A DNA stretch of 5,615 bases from WVWW01 sp041568335 (GTDB taxonomy: Bacteria > Acidobacteriota > Polarisedimenticolia > Polarisedimenticolales > Polarisedimenticolaceae), in assembly GCA_041568335.1 (NCBI GenBank), contig JBFFZZ010000214.1:1-5615 (forward strand), in the 5' to 3' direction. Shown here piece by piece: positions 1 to 5,615 of the stretch; position 1 is the first letter of the stretch; each line of letters opens with the position of its first letter. Made by a program: the position numbers and the translations under genes. The notes under the pieces are model-generated. The model had not been told where the DNA came from and searched no databases. It worked only from the letters and a program-made list of their open reading frames with translations.

Positions 1-744
1 CGCCAGCGACGCCGCCGACGGCTCCCCTTCACGAGCGGCGGCGAGCGCGGAATCGAGCCACTCTCCCAGCTTCACCGCGTTGGCCTGGACCCGGCGCTCC
101 GTTTCCAACCGCTCGGCCTCTCCCGGCTCGGGAGCCACGGTCTCGATCGCACGGAGATCGGCGCGTAGCTCGGCGGCGCGTTTCAACCGGTCCCGCGCGC
201 TTTTTTCCAGCTTCTTCCTCACTCTCAAAGCCTGTTCGAGGTTGCCGAACGCCGCCGCCACGGCCGCCGTCTCCTTCTCGTGTCCTCCGAAGCGGTCGAC
301 CAGCTCGAGATGACGCTCGGGAGACAGCAGGCTCTGCTGATCGTGCTGCCCGTGCAGCTCCAGCAACCGGCCGCCCAGCTCGCGCAGCATCGCGAGCGTG
401 CAGGGCGACCCGTTGAGACGGATCTTCCCGCCGGACTCGCGACGCACCTCACGCCGGATCACCACCTGGCGCTCGCCGACGATCTCGTCGAAACCCCGGT
501 CCGCCGCCCACTCGATCGCGGGGCATCGTTCGTCGAGCTCGAACGCCGCTTCGACGACGGCGGCATCCGCGCCTTTCCTTACCAGGCCTCGATCCGCGCG
601 TTCTCCGGCGATCAGACCGAGCGCGTTGACCAGGATCGATTTGCCCGCACCGGTCTCTCCGGTGAGCAACGTGAGACCGGGTCGGACCTCGAGTGTCCAG
701 TCGTCGACGAGGACGAATTGGCGGATGCGTAACGTCAGCAGCAT
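1..744 (-). CDS. recN: DNA repair protein RecN, N-terminal part (cut by the left window edge)
   Basis: RecN is a cytoplasmic SMC-like ATPase that acts early in recombinational repair of double-strand breaks. The minus strand is open from an ATG at 744 to the window edge, giving 248 residues of a protein usually near 550-570. The start MLLTLRIRQFVLVDDW matches the typical RecN beginning. The Walker A motif GETGAGKS lies at residues 29-36 and the RecN signature LHGQHDQQSL at about 130-139. From about residue 155 the sequence becomes charged and helical, the beginning of the coiled-coil arm. The Walker B half of the ATPase must lie outside the window. The only SD-like string upstream (AAGGA) is about 17 bases from the ATG, so the start rests on protein similarity rather than on a ribosome site. 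The gene is divergent from tolQ. I saw no clear SOS (LexA) operator before it. Identity is very secure; only the 3' end is missing. Confidence -1.
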   Translation of the reverse strand, partial: MLLTLRIRQFVLVDDWTLEVRPGLTLLTGETGAGKSILVNALGLIAGERADRGLVRKGADAAVVEAAFELDERCPAIEWAADRGFDEIVGERQVVIRREVRRESGGKIRLNGSPCTLAMLRELGGRLLELHGQHDQQSLLSPERHLELVDRFGGHEKETAAVAAAFGNLEQALRVRKKLEKSARDRLKRAAELRADLRAIETVAPEPGEAERLETERRVQANAVKLGEWLDSALAAAREGEPSAASLA

Positions 745-792
745 GGGTGCCGTTCGTCGTCCTTTTCGGTGAGCGTTGCGGCGTTTCGCATT

Positions 793-821
793 TTGACGGC
801 CCCGTGGGGCTGGGATAGCAT
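793..821 (+). promoter_or_regulatory. Putative sigma-70-type promoter of the tolQRAB genes
   Basis: In the 151-base gap between the divergent recN and tolQ starts, a -35 box TTGACG (793-798) is followed after exactly 17 bases by TAGCAT (816-821), which matches four of six positions of the -10 consensus. Transcription would begin near 828, leaving a leader of roughly 68 bases before the tolQ GTG. The spacing and the isolated position in the only non-coding gap before tolQ support it. The organism's sigma factor preferences are unknown. The -10 region reads as a near-palindrome (GGATAGCATACC), so a recN-directed -10 (TATGCT) could overlap it on the other strand, but I see no good -35 for that direction. 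Confidence -1.
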
Positions 822-895
822 ACCGTGGGTTTGGCCCGAAGGAGTTCTTCCGCGTCGTTCCCCACACGGCGCCACAAACCGCCCCGGGAGTCAAA

Positions 896-1585
896 GTGAG
901 CGTCATCCCCCTCGCCGCTGCCCCTCGTGGTCTGAATTTCTGGTCGTTGATCTTCGAAGCCGGTCCGCTCGCGTGGACCACGCTGCTCGTCCTGGCCCTG
1001 TTCTCCGTGATCTCGTGGGGCATCATCGCCGAACGTTGGCGGCGGTTCCGCCGCGCCGAGTCGGAGACGAATCGCTTCCTCGACCGCTTTCACCAGGGTG
1101 GCGGGCTGGCCGCCATCCAGGACCAGACGGCGGCCCTCAAGTGGAGCCCCGTCGCCGAGGTCTACCGGGCCGGCTTCCGTGAGATCAGCCTCAACCCAGT
1201 CGGCGAGGGCGCACTGCGCGGGGAAGCGCTCGAGGCGGTCGACCGGATGCTGCGCAAGAGCTCCGGCGTCCAGCTCACCGAGCTCGAGCGCAGTCTCGGG
1301 TTCCTGGCGACGACGGCCAGCGCATCCCCGTTCATCGGGCTCTTCGGGACCGTCGTCGGCATCACGAACGCCTTCCGCAGCATCGGGGTCCAGGGCGCGG
1401 CGAGCATCGCGGCCTACGCGCCGGGGATCGCCGAAGCGCTCGTCGCCACCGCCGCGGGCCTGCTGGCCGCGGTCCCGGCGGTGATCTTCTACAACCACTT
1501 CCTGGCGCGGCTCCGGACGATGGAATCGTTGATCGAGGAGTTCCGCGCGGACTTCCTGCACCGGTTGCAGGGGCGCCGGGTCTGA
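896..1585 (+). CDS. tolQ: Tol-Pal system proton channel subunit TolQ
   Basis: TolQ forms, with TolR, the inner-membrane motor that uses the proton gradient to energise TolA. The product has 229 residues, the usual size for TolQ (E. coli 230). Three membrane segments are visible at about residues 25-45, 134-160 and 172-200, with a large cytoplasmic loop between the first two, as in the ExbB/TolQ/MotA family. The family cores LFGTVVGITNAF (149-160) and GIAEALVATAAG (177-188) are intact. The threonines T152 and T185 sit 33 residues apart, like the pore threonines T145 and T178 of E. coli TolQ. The start is GTG, with GGGAG (886-890) five bases upstream; no ATG gives a better frame. Sequence alone would also fit ExbB, but the following tolR, tolA, tolB and pal decide for TolQ. 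It is the first gene of the cluster; the usual neighbour ybgC is not in front of it. Confidence -1.
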   Translation: MSVIPLAAAPRGLNFWSLIFEAGPLAWTTLLVLALFSVISWGIIAERWRRFRRAESETNRFLDRFHQGGGLAAIQDQTAALKWSPVAEVYRAGFREISLNPVGEGALRGEALEAVDRMLRKSSGVQLTELERSLGFLATTASASPFIGLFGTVVGITNAFRSIGVQGAASIAAYAPGIAEALVATAAGLLAAVPAVIFYNHFLARLRTMESLIEEFRADFLHRLQGRRV

Positions 1586-1589
1586 CGCC

Positions 1590-2027
1590 GTGGCGATGCA
1601 AACGGGCAACGGCGGATCGCGCAGGCAGCGGCAGCTGGCCGAGATCAACGTCACGCCGATGGTCGACGTCATGCTCGTGTTACTGATCATCTTCATGGTC
1701 GCCGCTCCGGCCCTGCAACGCGGCATCCAGCTGGAGCTGCCGGCGACGGTCAACGCCCAGAAGATCGACCGTTCGAGGGTCGTCGTCTCGATCGACCGCG
1801 AGAACCACATCCGTCTCAACGACAAGCTGATCCATCCCGACTTGCTGGTGCAACGCATGGAGGCCCTGGCGCAACAAAGCCCGAATGAAACCGTCTTTCT
1901 CAGGGCGGACAAGTTGTTGCCCTACGGGGAGGTGTTGCTCGTGATGGACAAGATCCGCAGCGCCGGGATGACCGATGTCGCGCTGGTGACCGTGCCGCGC
2001 GAGATCGTGCCTGAGGGCAGGAGATAG
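1590..2027 (+). CDS. tolR: Tol-Pal system proton channel subunit TolR
   Basis: TolR is the second motor subunit: a short cytoplasmic N-terminus, one membrane helix and a periplasmic domain that contacts peptidoglycan and TolA. The 145 residues match the family length (E. coli 142). The hallmark INVTPMVDVMLVLLIIF begins at residue 19 and contains D26, equivalent to the proton-carrying D23 of E. coli TolR. The helix covers about 21-41. The periplasmic domain runs from about 60 to 140 and ends with the typical block FLRADKLLPYGEVLLVMDKI. The gene begins four bases after the tolQ stop. GTG at 1590 is given as the start, but ATG at 1596, two codons in, is equally possible, and neither has a strong ribosome site, which suggests translational coupling to tolQ. 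ExbD is the alternative name for this fold, but context favours TolR. Confidence -1.
   Translation: MAMQTGNGGSRRQRQLAEINVTPMVDVMLVLLIIFMVAAPALQRGIQLELPATVNAQKIDRSRVVVSIDRENHIRLNDKLIHPDLLVQRMEALAQQSPNETVFLRADKLLPYGEVLLVMDKIRSAGMTDVALVTVPREIVPEGRR
2019..2023 (+). promoter_or_regulatory. Ribosome binding site of tolA inside the end of tolR
   Basis: AGGAG lies in the last codons of tolR, four bases before the GTG at 2028, which itself directly follows the tolR TAG. This fixes the tolA start and points to translation coupled to termination of tolR. Confidence -1.
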
Positions 2028-2810
2028 GTGGCGCCGCGGCTCAAGATCGTCTGGCCCTCCGGCTCGACCTATCGCGCGCGCTTGCAACGGTTCTACGCCT
2101 ACTCGGCGATCGGTCACGTCGTCGTCCTGCTGGTCGTGCTGATCGCCCCGCGTCTGTTCGCCGGGTCGAAACCGAACTTCAGCGACGATTTTCTCGACGC
2201 CATCCCGGCCCAGCTCGTCGCCGAGATCGGCGAGGCGCCGCAACAGGCGGCTCCCAAGCAGCAGGTCTTCGAGCCGGAGCCCGAACCGCCTCCCCGGCCC
2301 GCTCCCAAGCCACCTCCCGAGCCCGAAGAGACCGCAGCCGCCGGGGACGTGGAGTTCAGCAAGCGCGCCGAGCCGAGGGAGAAAAAGCCCGACCCCGAGC
2401 CGGAGCCGCCGAGCGATCGGCGGCCCGCGGACGATCCCGGCGAAGCGGCCGACGGCGGCGGGGAGACCGAGCGGGTCGGCGACTCGACGGGAGGGGTCCA
2501 GGCGGCGGGTGAGATCTCCCTGTTCGGCTGGTACCAGAGCTCGGTGAGCCGCGCCCTCTACACGACCTGGCGCCGGCCCCTGCTCGCCGGTCTCCGCGAG
2601 CCCCTGTCGGTCCGGATCCACTTCGACATCCAGAAGGACGGCACGGTGACCGGGCTACGCGTGGCCCGGTCGAGCGGCGTCTCCGCTCTCGACCGCTCGG
2701 CGTTGCGCGCCGTGGCGGACGCGTCCCCGCTTCCGCGCCTCCCGCCCGGCTGGCGTGGATCGAGCATGACCGCCGCCTACGTCTTCGAGATCACACCCGA
2801 GGAATTCTGA
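2028..2810 (+). CDS. tolA: TolA-like (TonB/TolA family) periplasm-spanning protein, short form
   Basis: This protein should carry energy from TolQ-TolR in the inner membrane to TolB and Pal at the outer membrane. It has 260 residues in three parts: an N-terminal membrane helix at about 24-44; a linker rich in proline, glutamate and charged residues at about 68-160, with Glu-Pro repeats near 82-87 and 122-127; and a C-terminal domain from about 165 to 260 typical of the TonB/TolA C-terminal fold. The helix carries S26 and H30, the S-x3-H pair used by TonB (S16, H20) and TolA (S18, H22) to contact the motor. It is much shorter than E. coli TolA (421 residues) and lacks the long alanine-lysine helical domain, so similarity alone might label it TonB. 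Position between tolR and tolB makes a TolA role most likely. It starts with GTG immediately after the tolR stop, with AGGAG four bases upstream. Confidence -1.
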   Translation: MAPRLKIVWPSGSTYRARLQRFYAYSAIGHVVVLLVVLIAPRLFAGSKPNFSDDFLDAIPAQLVAEIGEAPQQAAPKQQVFEPEPEPPPRPAPKPPPEPEETAAAGDVEFSKRAEPREKKPDPEPEPPSDRRPADDPGEAADGGGETERVGDSTGGVQAAGEISLFGWYQSSVSRALYTTWRRPLLAGLREPLSVRIHFDIQKDGTVTGLRVARSSGVSALDRSALRAVADASPLPRLPPGWRGSSMTAAYVFEITPEEF

Positions 2811-2829
2811 CCGCACCGTGAGGGGCACC

Positions 2830-2834
2830 GAGGA
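2830..2834 (+). promoter_or_regulatory. Ribosome binding site that selects the tolB ATG start
   Basis: GAGGA stands four bases before the ATG at 2839. The longer reading from GTG at 2818 has no close SD-like sequence and would place seven polar residues (MRGTEET) ahead of an otherwise normal signal peptide, so the ATG is preferred. Confidence -1.
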
Positions 2835-2838
2835 AACG

Positions 2839-4140
2839 ATGCAACGACATCCACCCACCCGTTTGACGCTCGCCGTGGCGGCGCTGTTGCTGCTCGCGTC
2901 ACCCATCGCGGCGCAGACCGAAGATCCCGACATCGGCGGCGTTATTCGTGGCGGAGGCGAGGCGATCAAGATCGGCCTTCCCGTTCCGACGCTCGCCGGG
3001 CACCAGGCGACGGTCGACGAGATCGTGCAGACGATCCGCGACGATCTCGACTTTTCGGGTTGGTTCCAGGTCGTCGACCCATCGCTCTACCGGCTCGTCA
3101 AGGAGCCCGACTCCGCCGGAGAGCCGTTTGAAGCCTGGGAGTCGATCGGCGTCGAGGACGCCTTCGTGCGTTGCGATATCCAGGTCGCCGACGGGCGGAT
3201 CGATCTCACGGCGCGGCTCTACGACGTCAAGAGCAAGAGCCTGATCCGGGCCTGGCGATACGCCGGCGATGTCGACCTGCGGCGACGCGTCGCGCACACC
3301 GTCTCCGACCAGATCGTCCTCAACTACACCGGTCGCAAGGGTGTCGCGATGACGCGCATCGCGTTCGTGTCCAAACACGGCGACGACAAAGAGGTCTACC
3401 TGATGGATTACGACGGCGCGCGCGTGCGTCGTCTGACCACCAGCGGGACGATCAACCTCTCGCCCGCCTGGTCCCCCGACGGGACGGAGCTGGCCTGGGT
3501 CTCCTGGCACCAGCGGCAGCCCGGCGTGTTCCTGATGAACACCGAGGGCGAGCTGCTCAACCTGCCGACCGTCGGCGGCGAGCTGAGCTCGGCCCCCGAC
3601 TGGTCGCCGGACGGCAAGAAACTGGCCTACACGTCGGACATCGACGGCAACAGCGAGATCTACCTGCTGGACCGCACGACGGGGAAGAACACCCGGTTGA
3701 CGCGTCATGGAGGGATCGACACGGCCCCGGCGGTGTCGCCCAACGGGCGCGAGATCGCCTTCACCTCCGACCGAACCGGGCGGCCGCACATCTACCTGAT
3801 GGGGATCGACGGCCTCAACGTGCGGCGGATCTCCTGGGACGGGACCTACAACGAATCCCCCGCCTGGTCGCCCGACGGGAGCAAGCTGGCCTACGACAGC
3901 CGCCTCGAGGGGGTCTTCCAGATCATGGTCATGGACATGGAAACCCAAAAGACGACCCGTCTGACCTACGGGTTGGGAAACAACGAAAACCCGCGCTGGT
4001 CGCCGGATGGCCGCCATCTGGTGTTCTCCTCCAACCGCGGCAACGGGCGCTACGCGATCTACACGATGCGCTCCGACGGCAGCCACGTGAAGCAGCTGAC
4101 GACCGGTCGCGACGCCTACACGCCCGACTGGTCGCGGTGA
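2839..4140 (+). CDS. tolB: Tol-Pal system periplasmic beta-propeller protein TolB
   Basis: TolB is a periplasmic protein that binds Pal and TolA in turn and so controls how much Pal is free to hold the peptidoglycan. The product has 433 residues (E. coli precursor 430). A signal peptide spans about 1-25: basic start, hydrophobic core near 9-20, likely cleavage after A25. The N-terminal TolB domain runs from about 38 to 165, beginning with the IKIGLPVP stretch. A six-bladed propeller fills the rest. Its motifs of the type WSPDG begin at residues 211, 255, 299 (as VSPNG), 343, 387 and 431 (truncated, WSR at the C-terminus), exactly 44 residues apart each time. It lies 28 bases after tolA and is probably transcribed with tolQRA, since the gap shows no promoter. 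An in-frame GTG at 2818 would add seven residues. Identity is very secure. Confidence -1.
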   Translation: MQRHPPTRLTLAVAALLLLASPIAAQTEDPDIGGVIRGGGEAIKIGLPVPTLAGHQATVDEIVQTIRDDLDFSGWFQVVDPSLYRLVKEPDSAGEPFEAWESIGVEDAFVRCDIQVADGRIDLTARLYDVKSKSLIRAWRYAGDVDLRRRVAHTVSDQIVLNYTGRKGVAMTRIAFVSKHGDDKEVYLMDYDGARVRRLTTSGTINLSPAWSPDGTELAWVSWHQRQPGVFLMNTEGELLNLPTVGGELSSAPDWSPDGKKLAYTSDIDGNSEIYLLDRTTGKNTRLTRHGGIDTAPAVSPNGREIAFTSDRTGRPHIYLMGIDGLNVRRISWDGTYNESPAWSPDGSKLAYDSRLEGVFQIMVMDMETQKTTRLTYGLGNNENPRWSPDGRHLVFSSNRGNGRYAIYTMRSDGSHVKQLTTGRDAYTPDWSR

Positions 4141-4146
4141 GGAAAG

Positions 4147-4156
4147 TTCGTTTTTT
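4147..4156 (+). other. T-rich tract after tolB, not a convincing terminator
   Basis: The 132-base gap between tolB and pal opens with a T-rich stretch, TTCG followed by six T. The nearest inverted repeat is CGCGAC (4108-4113) against GTCGCG (4131-4136) inside the end of tolB, with a 17-base loop and 14 bases between stem and T run. That geometry does not fit a classical intrinsic terminator. The tract also lies about 60-65 bases upstream of the predicted pal transcription start and may simply be AT-rich promoter flank. Confidence -1.
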
Positions 4157-4181
4157 CGCTAGAAAGAAGCTCCGATGCACC

Positions 4182-4209
4182 TTGAAACCGGCAACCCGTT
4201 CTCTATAAT
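4182..4209 (+). promoter_or_regulatory. Strong putative sigma-70-type promoter of pal-cpoB
   Basis: TTGAAA (4182-4187, five of six consensus positions) is followed after 16 bases by a perfect TATAAT (4204-4209). Transcription would begin near 4216, giving a leader of about 57 bases before the pal ATG. It lies in the only sizeable gap within the plus-strand cluster and stands out against a GC-rich background. It would let pal and cpoB be made in excess of the inner-membrane proteins, which suits the abundance of Pal. Activity is inferred from sequence only. Confidence -1.
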
Positions 4210-4259
4210 CGAGTCGGCCCGCTGTGTGCCCGGTGGTCGGGTGACGCGCGTGTGCCGAT

Positions 4260-4263
4260 AGGA
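4260..4263 (+). promoter_or_regulatory. Ribosome binding site supporting the pal ATG start
   Basis: AGGA lies nine bases before the ATG at 4273. An in-frame GTG at 4252 would add seven residues (MPIGPLI) before the lipoprotein signal and has no better ribosome site, so the ATG is preferred. Confidence -1.
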
Positions 4264-4272
4264 CCCCTAATA

Positions 4273-4830
4273 ATGTCGCAACAAAAAGGCCTTCTCGTCG
4301 TCTTGCTCGCCGTCACCATGATCGTCGGTTTCGGCGCGTGCAAATCGAAACCGGTCGAAACCGAACCGCCGCCCGTCGCCCAGCCGGCGCCCCCGCCTCC
4401 CGCACCTCCGCCGCCTGCCAAGGAGGTCGAAGACAAGGAGCCGGCGCCGATCAAGATCGAGCGCGCCACCCCGCCGACGATCGACGAGCTGAACGCCGCG
4501 GGACACCTCAAGACCGTCTACTTCGACTTCGACAAGTACGATCTGACCGAGACGACCCGGGCAACGATCCGGCAAAACGCCGACTGGCTGCGCGCCAACC
4601 CCGGTCACAGCATCGTCATCGAGGGACACTGCGACGAACGCGGGTCGATCGAATACAACCTGGCGCTGGGTGAGAAACGTGCCAACGCGACGCGGGAGTT
4701 CCTGCGGTCGCTCGGCATCGGCAACACGAAAGTCCGGATCGTGACCTTCGGCGAGGAACGCCCCGCCGATCCGAGAAGCAACGAAGCCGCCTGGGCCAAG
4801 AACCGGCGGGCGGAGTTCAAGTTCGAATAG
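4273..4830 (+). CDS. pal: Peptidoglycan-associated lipoprotein Pal
   Basis: Pal is an outer-membrane lipoprotein whose OmpA-type domain grips peptidoglycan; TolB competes for it and TolA pulls on the system during constriction. The product has 185 residues (E. coli 173). The lipoprotein signal is short: K5, a hydrophobic core at about 7-19 and the lipobox FGAC with the acylated cysteine C23. The following residue is lysine, not aspartate, compatible with sorting to the outer membrane. A proline-rich spacer covers about 32-60, with runs of up to four prolines. The OmpA C-terminal domain spans about 78-185, with YFDFDKYDL (83-91) and GHCDERG (118-124). D121 and R136 are 15 residues apart, like the diaminopimelate-binding pair of OmpA-like domains. 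The phenylalanine at -3 and glycine at -2 make the lipobox slightly unusual. The gene has its own promoter-like sequence upstream and is followed by cpoB after 26 bases. Confidence -1.
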   Translation: MSQQKGLLVVLLAVTMIVGFGACKSKPVETEPPPVAQPAPPPPAPPPPAKEVEDKEPAPIKIERATPPTIDELNAAGHLKTVYFDFDKYDLTETTRATIRQNADWLRANPGHSIVIEGHCDERGSIEYNLALGEKRANATREFLRSLGIGNTKVRIVTFGEERPADPRSNEAAWAKNRRAEFKFE

Positions 4831-4856
4831 GCGGGCCGGCAGCAAGGAGTTCATCG

Positions 4857-5615
4857 ATGAGGTTTCCCCTGGCCTCGAGGATCATCGTCGTCTTTGCCCT
4901 GTTGACGGCGGTAGGTTGCATCCTGCCCGACGAAATGAAACGGCTCGAGCAGGACGTGTCGCAGATGCGGCGCGAGCTTACCGAGGTGCGGCAGGACCAG
5001 GCCGACGCGATCGGCCAGCTGAGCCGCATCGAGGAACAGGTCGCGCAGGGGCTCGAGCAGCCCGAATCGGTCAGCCGCGACGATTTCGCGGATCTGGCCG
5101 TCCAGGTGCAGCAGATCGAACGCGACCTGTCCAACGTCGACCAGCGGGTCTCGGACCTCAACGGGCGGCTGGCCGACGTCGCCGAGGATGCCTCGCAGGC
5201 GCGCGAGTACGCCCGCACCACGCCCGGCGAGGTGCCCCCGGGCGACGACGGCAACCGGACCGACCCGGCGGCCGTCGTGGGGGGCGAGATGGATTATCCC
5301 GAGGCGCAGCCGGACCCCCAGGCGCTCTACAACGCGGCCTACGCGGACTACTCCAAGGGCAATTACGAGCTGGCGATCGCCGGATTCCAGGAATACCAGG
5401 AGAAGTTTCCGGACAAGCCCAACGCCGACAACGCGCTCTACTGGGTCGCCGAGTGCCGCTTCAGCCAGGGCGATTTCGGCGGGGCGATCCGTGGTTTCGA
5501 CGAGATGCTCTCGCGCTACCCGGACAGCGACAAGGCGGCCTCGGCCAACCTGAAAAAGGCCTTGGCCTACCTGGAGCAGAACGATATCCAGCGGGCGATC
5601 CTGCAGCTGCGCTAC
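4857..5615 (+). CDS. cpoB: Tol-Pal associated TPR protein CpoB/YbgF, lipoprotein form (cut by the right window edge)
   Basis: CpoB (YbgF) coordinates the Tol-Pal machine with cell-wall synthesis at the division site in E. coli. The frame is open from ATG 4857 to the window end, giving 253 residues without a stop. AAGGAG (4844-4849) sits seven bases upstream. The N-terminus has basic residues, a hydrophobic core (about 9-19) and a lipobox AVGC with C21, so the protein is predicted to be lipid-anchored, unlike the soluble periplasmic E. coli CpoB. A heptad-like, Gln/Glu/Arg/Leu-rich coiled coil, the expected trimerisation region, covers about 25-115. A Gly/Pro/Asp-rich linker follows (about 122-152). 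TPR repeats begin near 153: ALYNAAYADYSKGNYELAI is the first and ALYWVAECRFSQGDFGGAI the second, with a third starting near 228 and cut off. Length so far and domain order fit the family. It probably shares the pal transcript. Confidence -1.
   Translation, partial: MRFPLASRIIVVFALLTAVGCILPDEMKRLEQDVSQMRRELTEVRQDQADAIGQLSRIEEQVAQGLEQPESVSRDDFADLAVQVQQIERDLSNVDQRVSDLNGRLADVAEDASQAREYARTTPGEVPPGDDGNRTDPAAVVGGEMDYPEAQPDPQALYNAAYADYSKGNYELAIAGFQEYQEKFPDKPNADNALYWVAECRFSQGDFGGAIRGFDEMLSRYPDSDKAASANLKKALAYLEQNDIQRAILQLRY

Noticed and set aside
745..895. A LexA (SOS) operator controlling recN
   Set aside because: I looked for the CTGT-N8-ACAG and GAAC-type operators and found neither. Other LexA classes cannot be excluded by eye.
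449..1912. A 487-codon open frame on the minus strand, overlapping recN, the intergenic gap, tolQ and part of tolR
   Set aside because: Its translation is low-complexity Arg/Asp/Gly-rich sequence without recognisable domains, and it is antisense to tolQ and tolR and out of frame with recN. It is an artefact of GC-rich codon use.
2899..4086. A 395-codon minus-strand frame opposite tolB
   Set aside because: It mirrors the repetitive propeller codons of tolB, shows no domain or ribosome site, and overlaps a secure gene completely.
4108..4156. Inverted repeat CGCGAC/GTCGCG followed by a T run as an intrinsic terminator of tolB
   Set aside because: The stem is only 6 base pairs with a 17-base loop and stands 14 bases from the T run, so it does not fit the usual terminator geometry.
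3171..4208. A 345-codon plus-strand frame overlapping tolB in another frame
   Set aside because: Arg-rich shadow of tolB, with no start signal and no family resemblance.
4224..4256. Direct repeat GTGTGCC (4224-4230 and 4250-4256) and a small hairpin CCCG-GTGGT-CGGG in the pal leader
   Set aside because: Seven-base repeats and a 4-base-pair stem are expected by chance in GC-rich DNA, and nothing resembles a known riboswitch.
1..5615. Mobile elements, CRISPR arrays, tRNA or rRNA genes, defence or biosynthetic modules
   Set aside because: No such signal was seen. Nearly all the sequence is explained by recN and the Tol-Pal genes, with only short gaps.

Overview
This is a GC-rich, densely coded stretch of a diderm (Gram-negative) bacterial chromosome. 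It carries a divergent recN fragment on the minus strand, followed on the plus strand by an almost complete Tol-Pal gene cluster: tolQ, tolR, a short TonB-like tolA, tolB, pal and the start of cpoB (ybgF). An outer membrane is implied by the two lipoproteins and by TolB. The gene set and protein features (short proline-rich TolA, Pal with a GHCDERG motif, CpoB with a lipobox) resemble deltaproteobacterial, myxobacterial or acidobacterial lineages more than Gammaproteobacteria. That placement is an inference with low confidence, because no taxonomic marker is present.

Layout. Positions 1-744 (minus) encode the first 248 residues of the DNA-repair ATPase RecN, which runs off the left edge. Positions 745-895 are the intergenic region between the divergent genes; it holds a plausible sigma-70-type promoter for the tol genes (TTGACG, 17 bases, TAGCAT). 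Positions 896-2810 are tolQ-tolR-tolA, three tightly packed genes that all appear to use GTG starts (gaps of 4 and 0 bases). tolB follows after a 28-base gap. A 132-base gap after tolB holds a T-rich tract and a near-consensus promoter (TTGAAA, 16 bases, TATAAT). Then come pal and, 26 bases later, cpoB, which is open to the right edge.

How the genes work together. TolQ and TolR form the proton-driven inner-membrane motor. TolA is anchored in the same complex through its S-x3-H transmembrane helix and crosses the periplasm to reach TolB and Pal. Periplasmic TolB, a six-bladed propeller, cycles on and off the outer-membrane lipoprotein Pal, which binds peptidoglycan. CpoB is the TPR protein that links this machine to cell-wall synthesis. 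The system keeps the outer membrane attached and constricts it at division. The window is a conserved housekeeping locus. I found no mobile element, CRISPR array, tRNA, rRNA or defence system, and nothing that supports a previously undescribed system. The points worth a second look are the recN/tol divergent arrangement, the strong internal promoter before pal, the short TolA and the lipoprotein form of CpoB.
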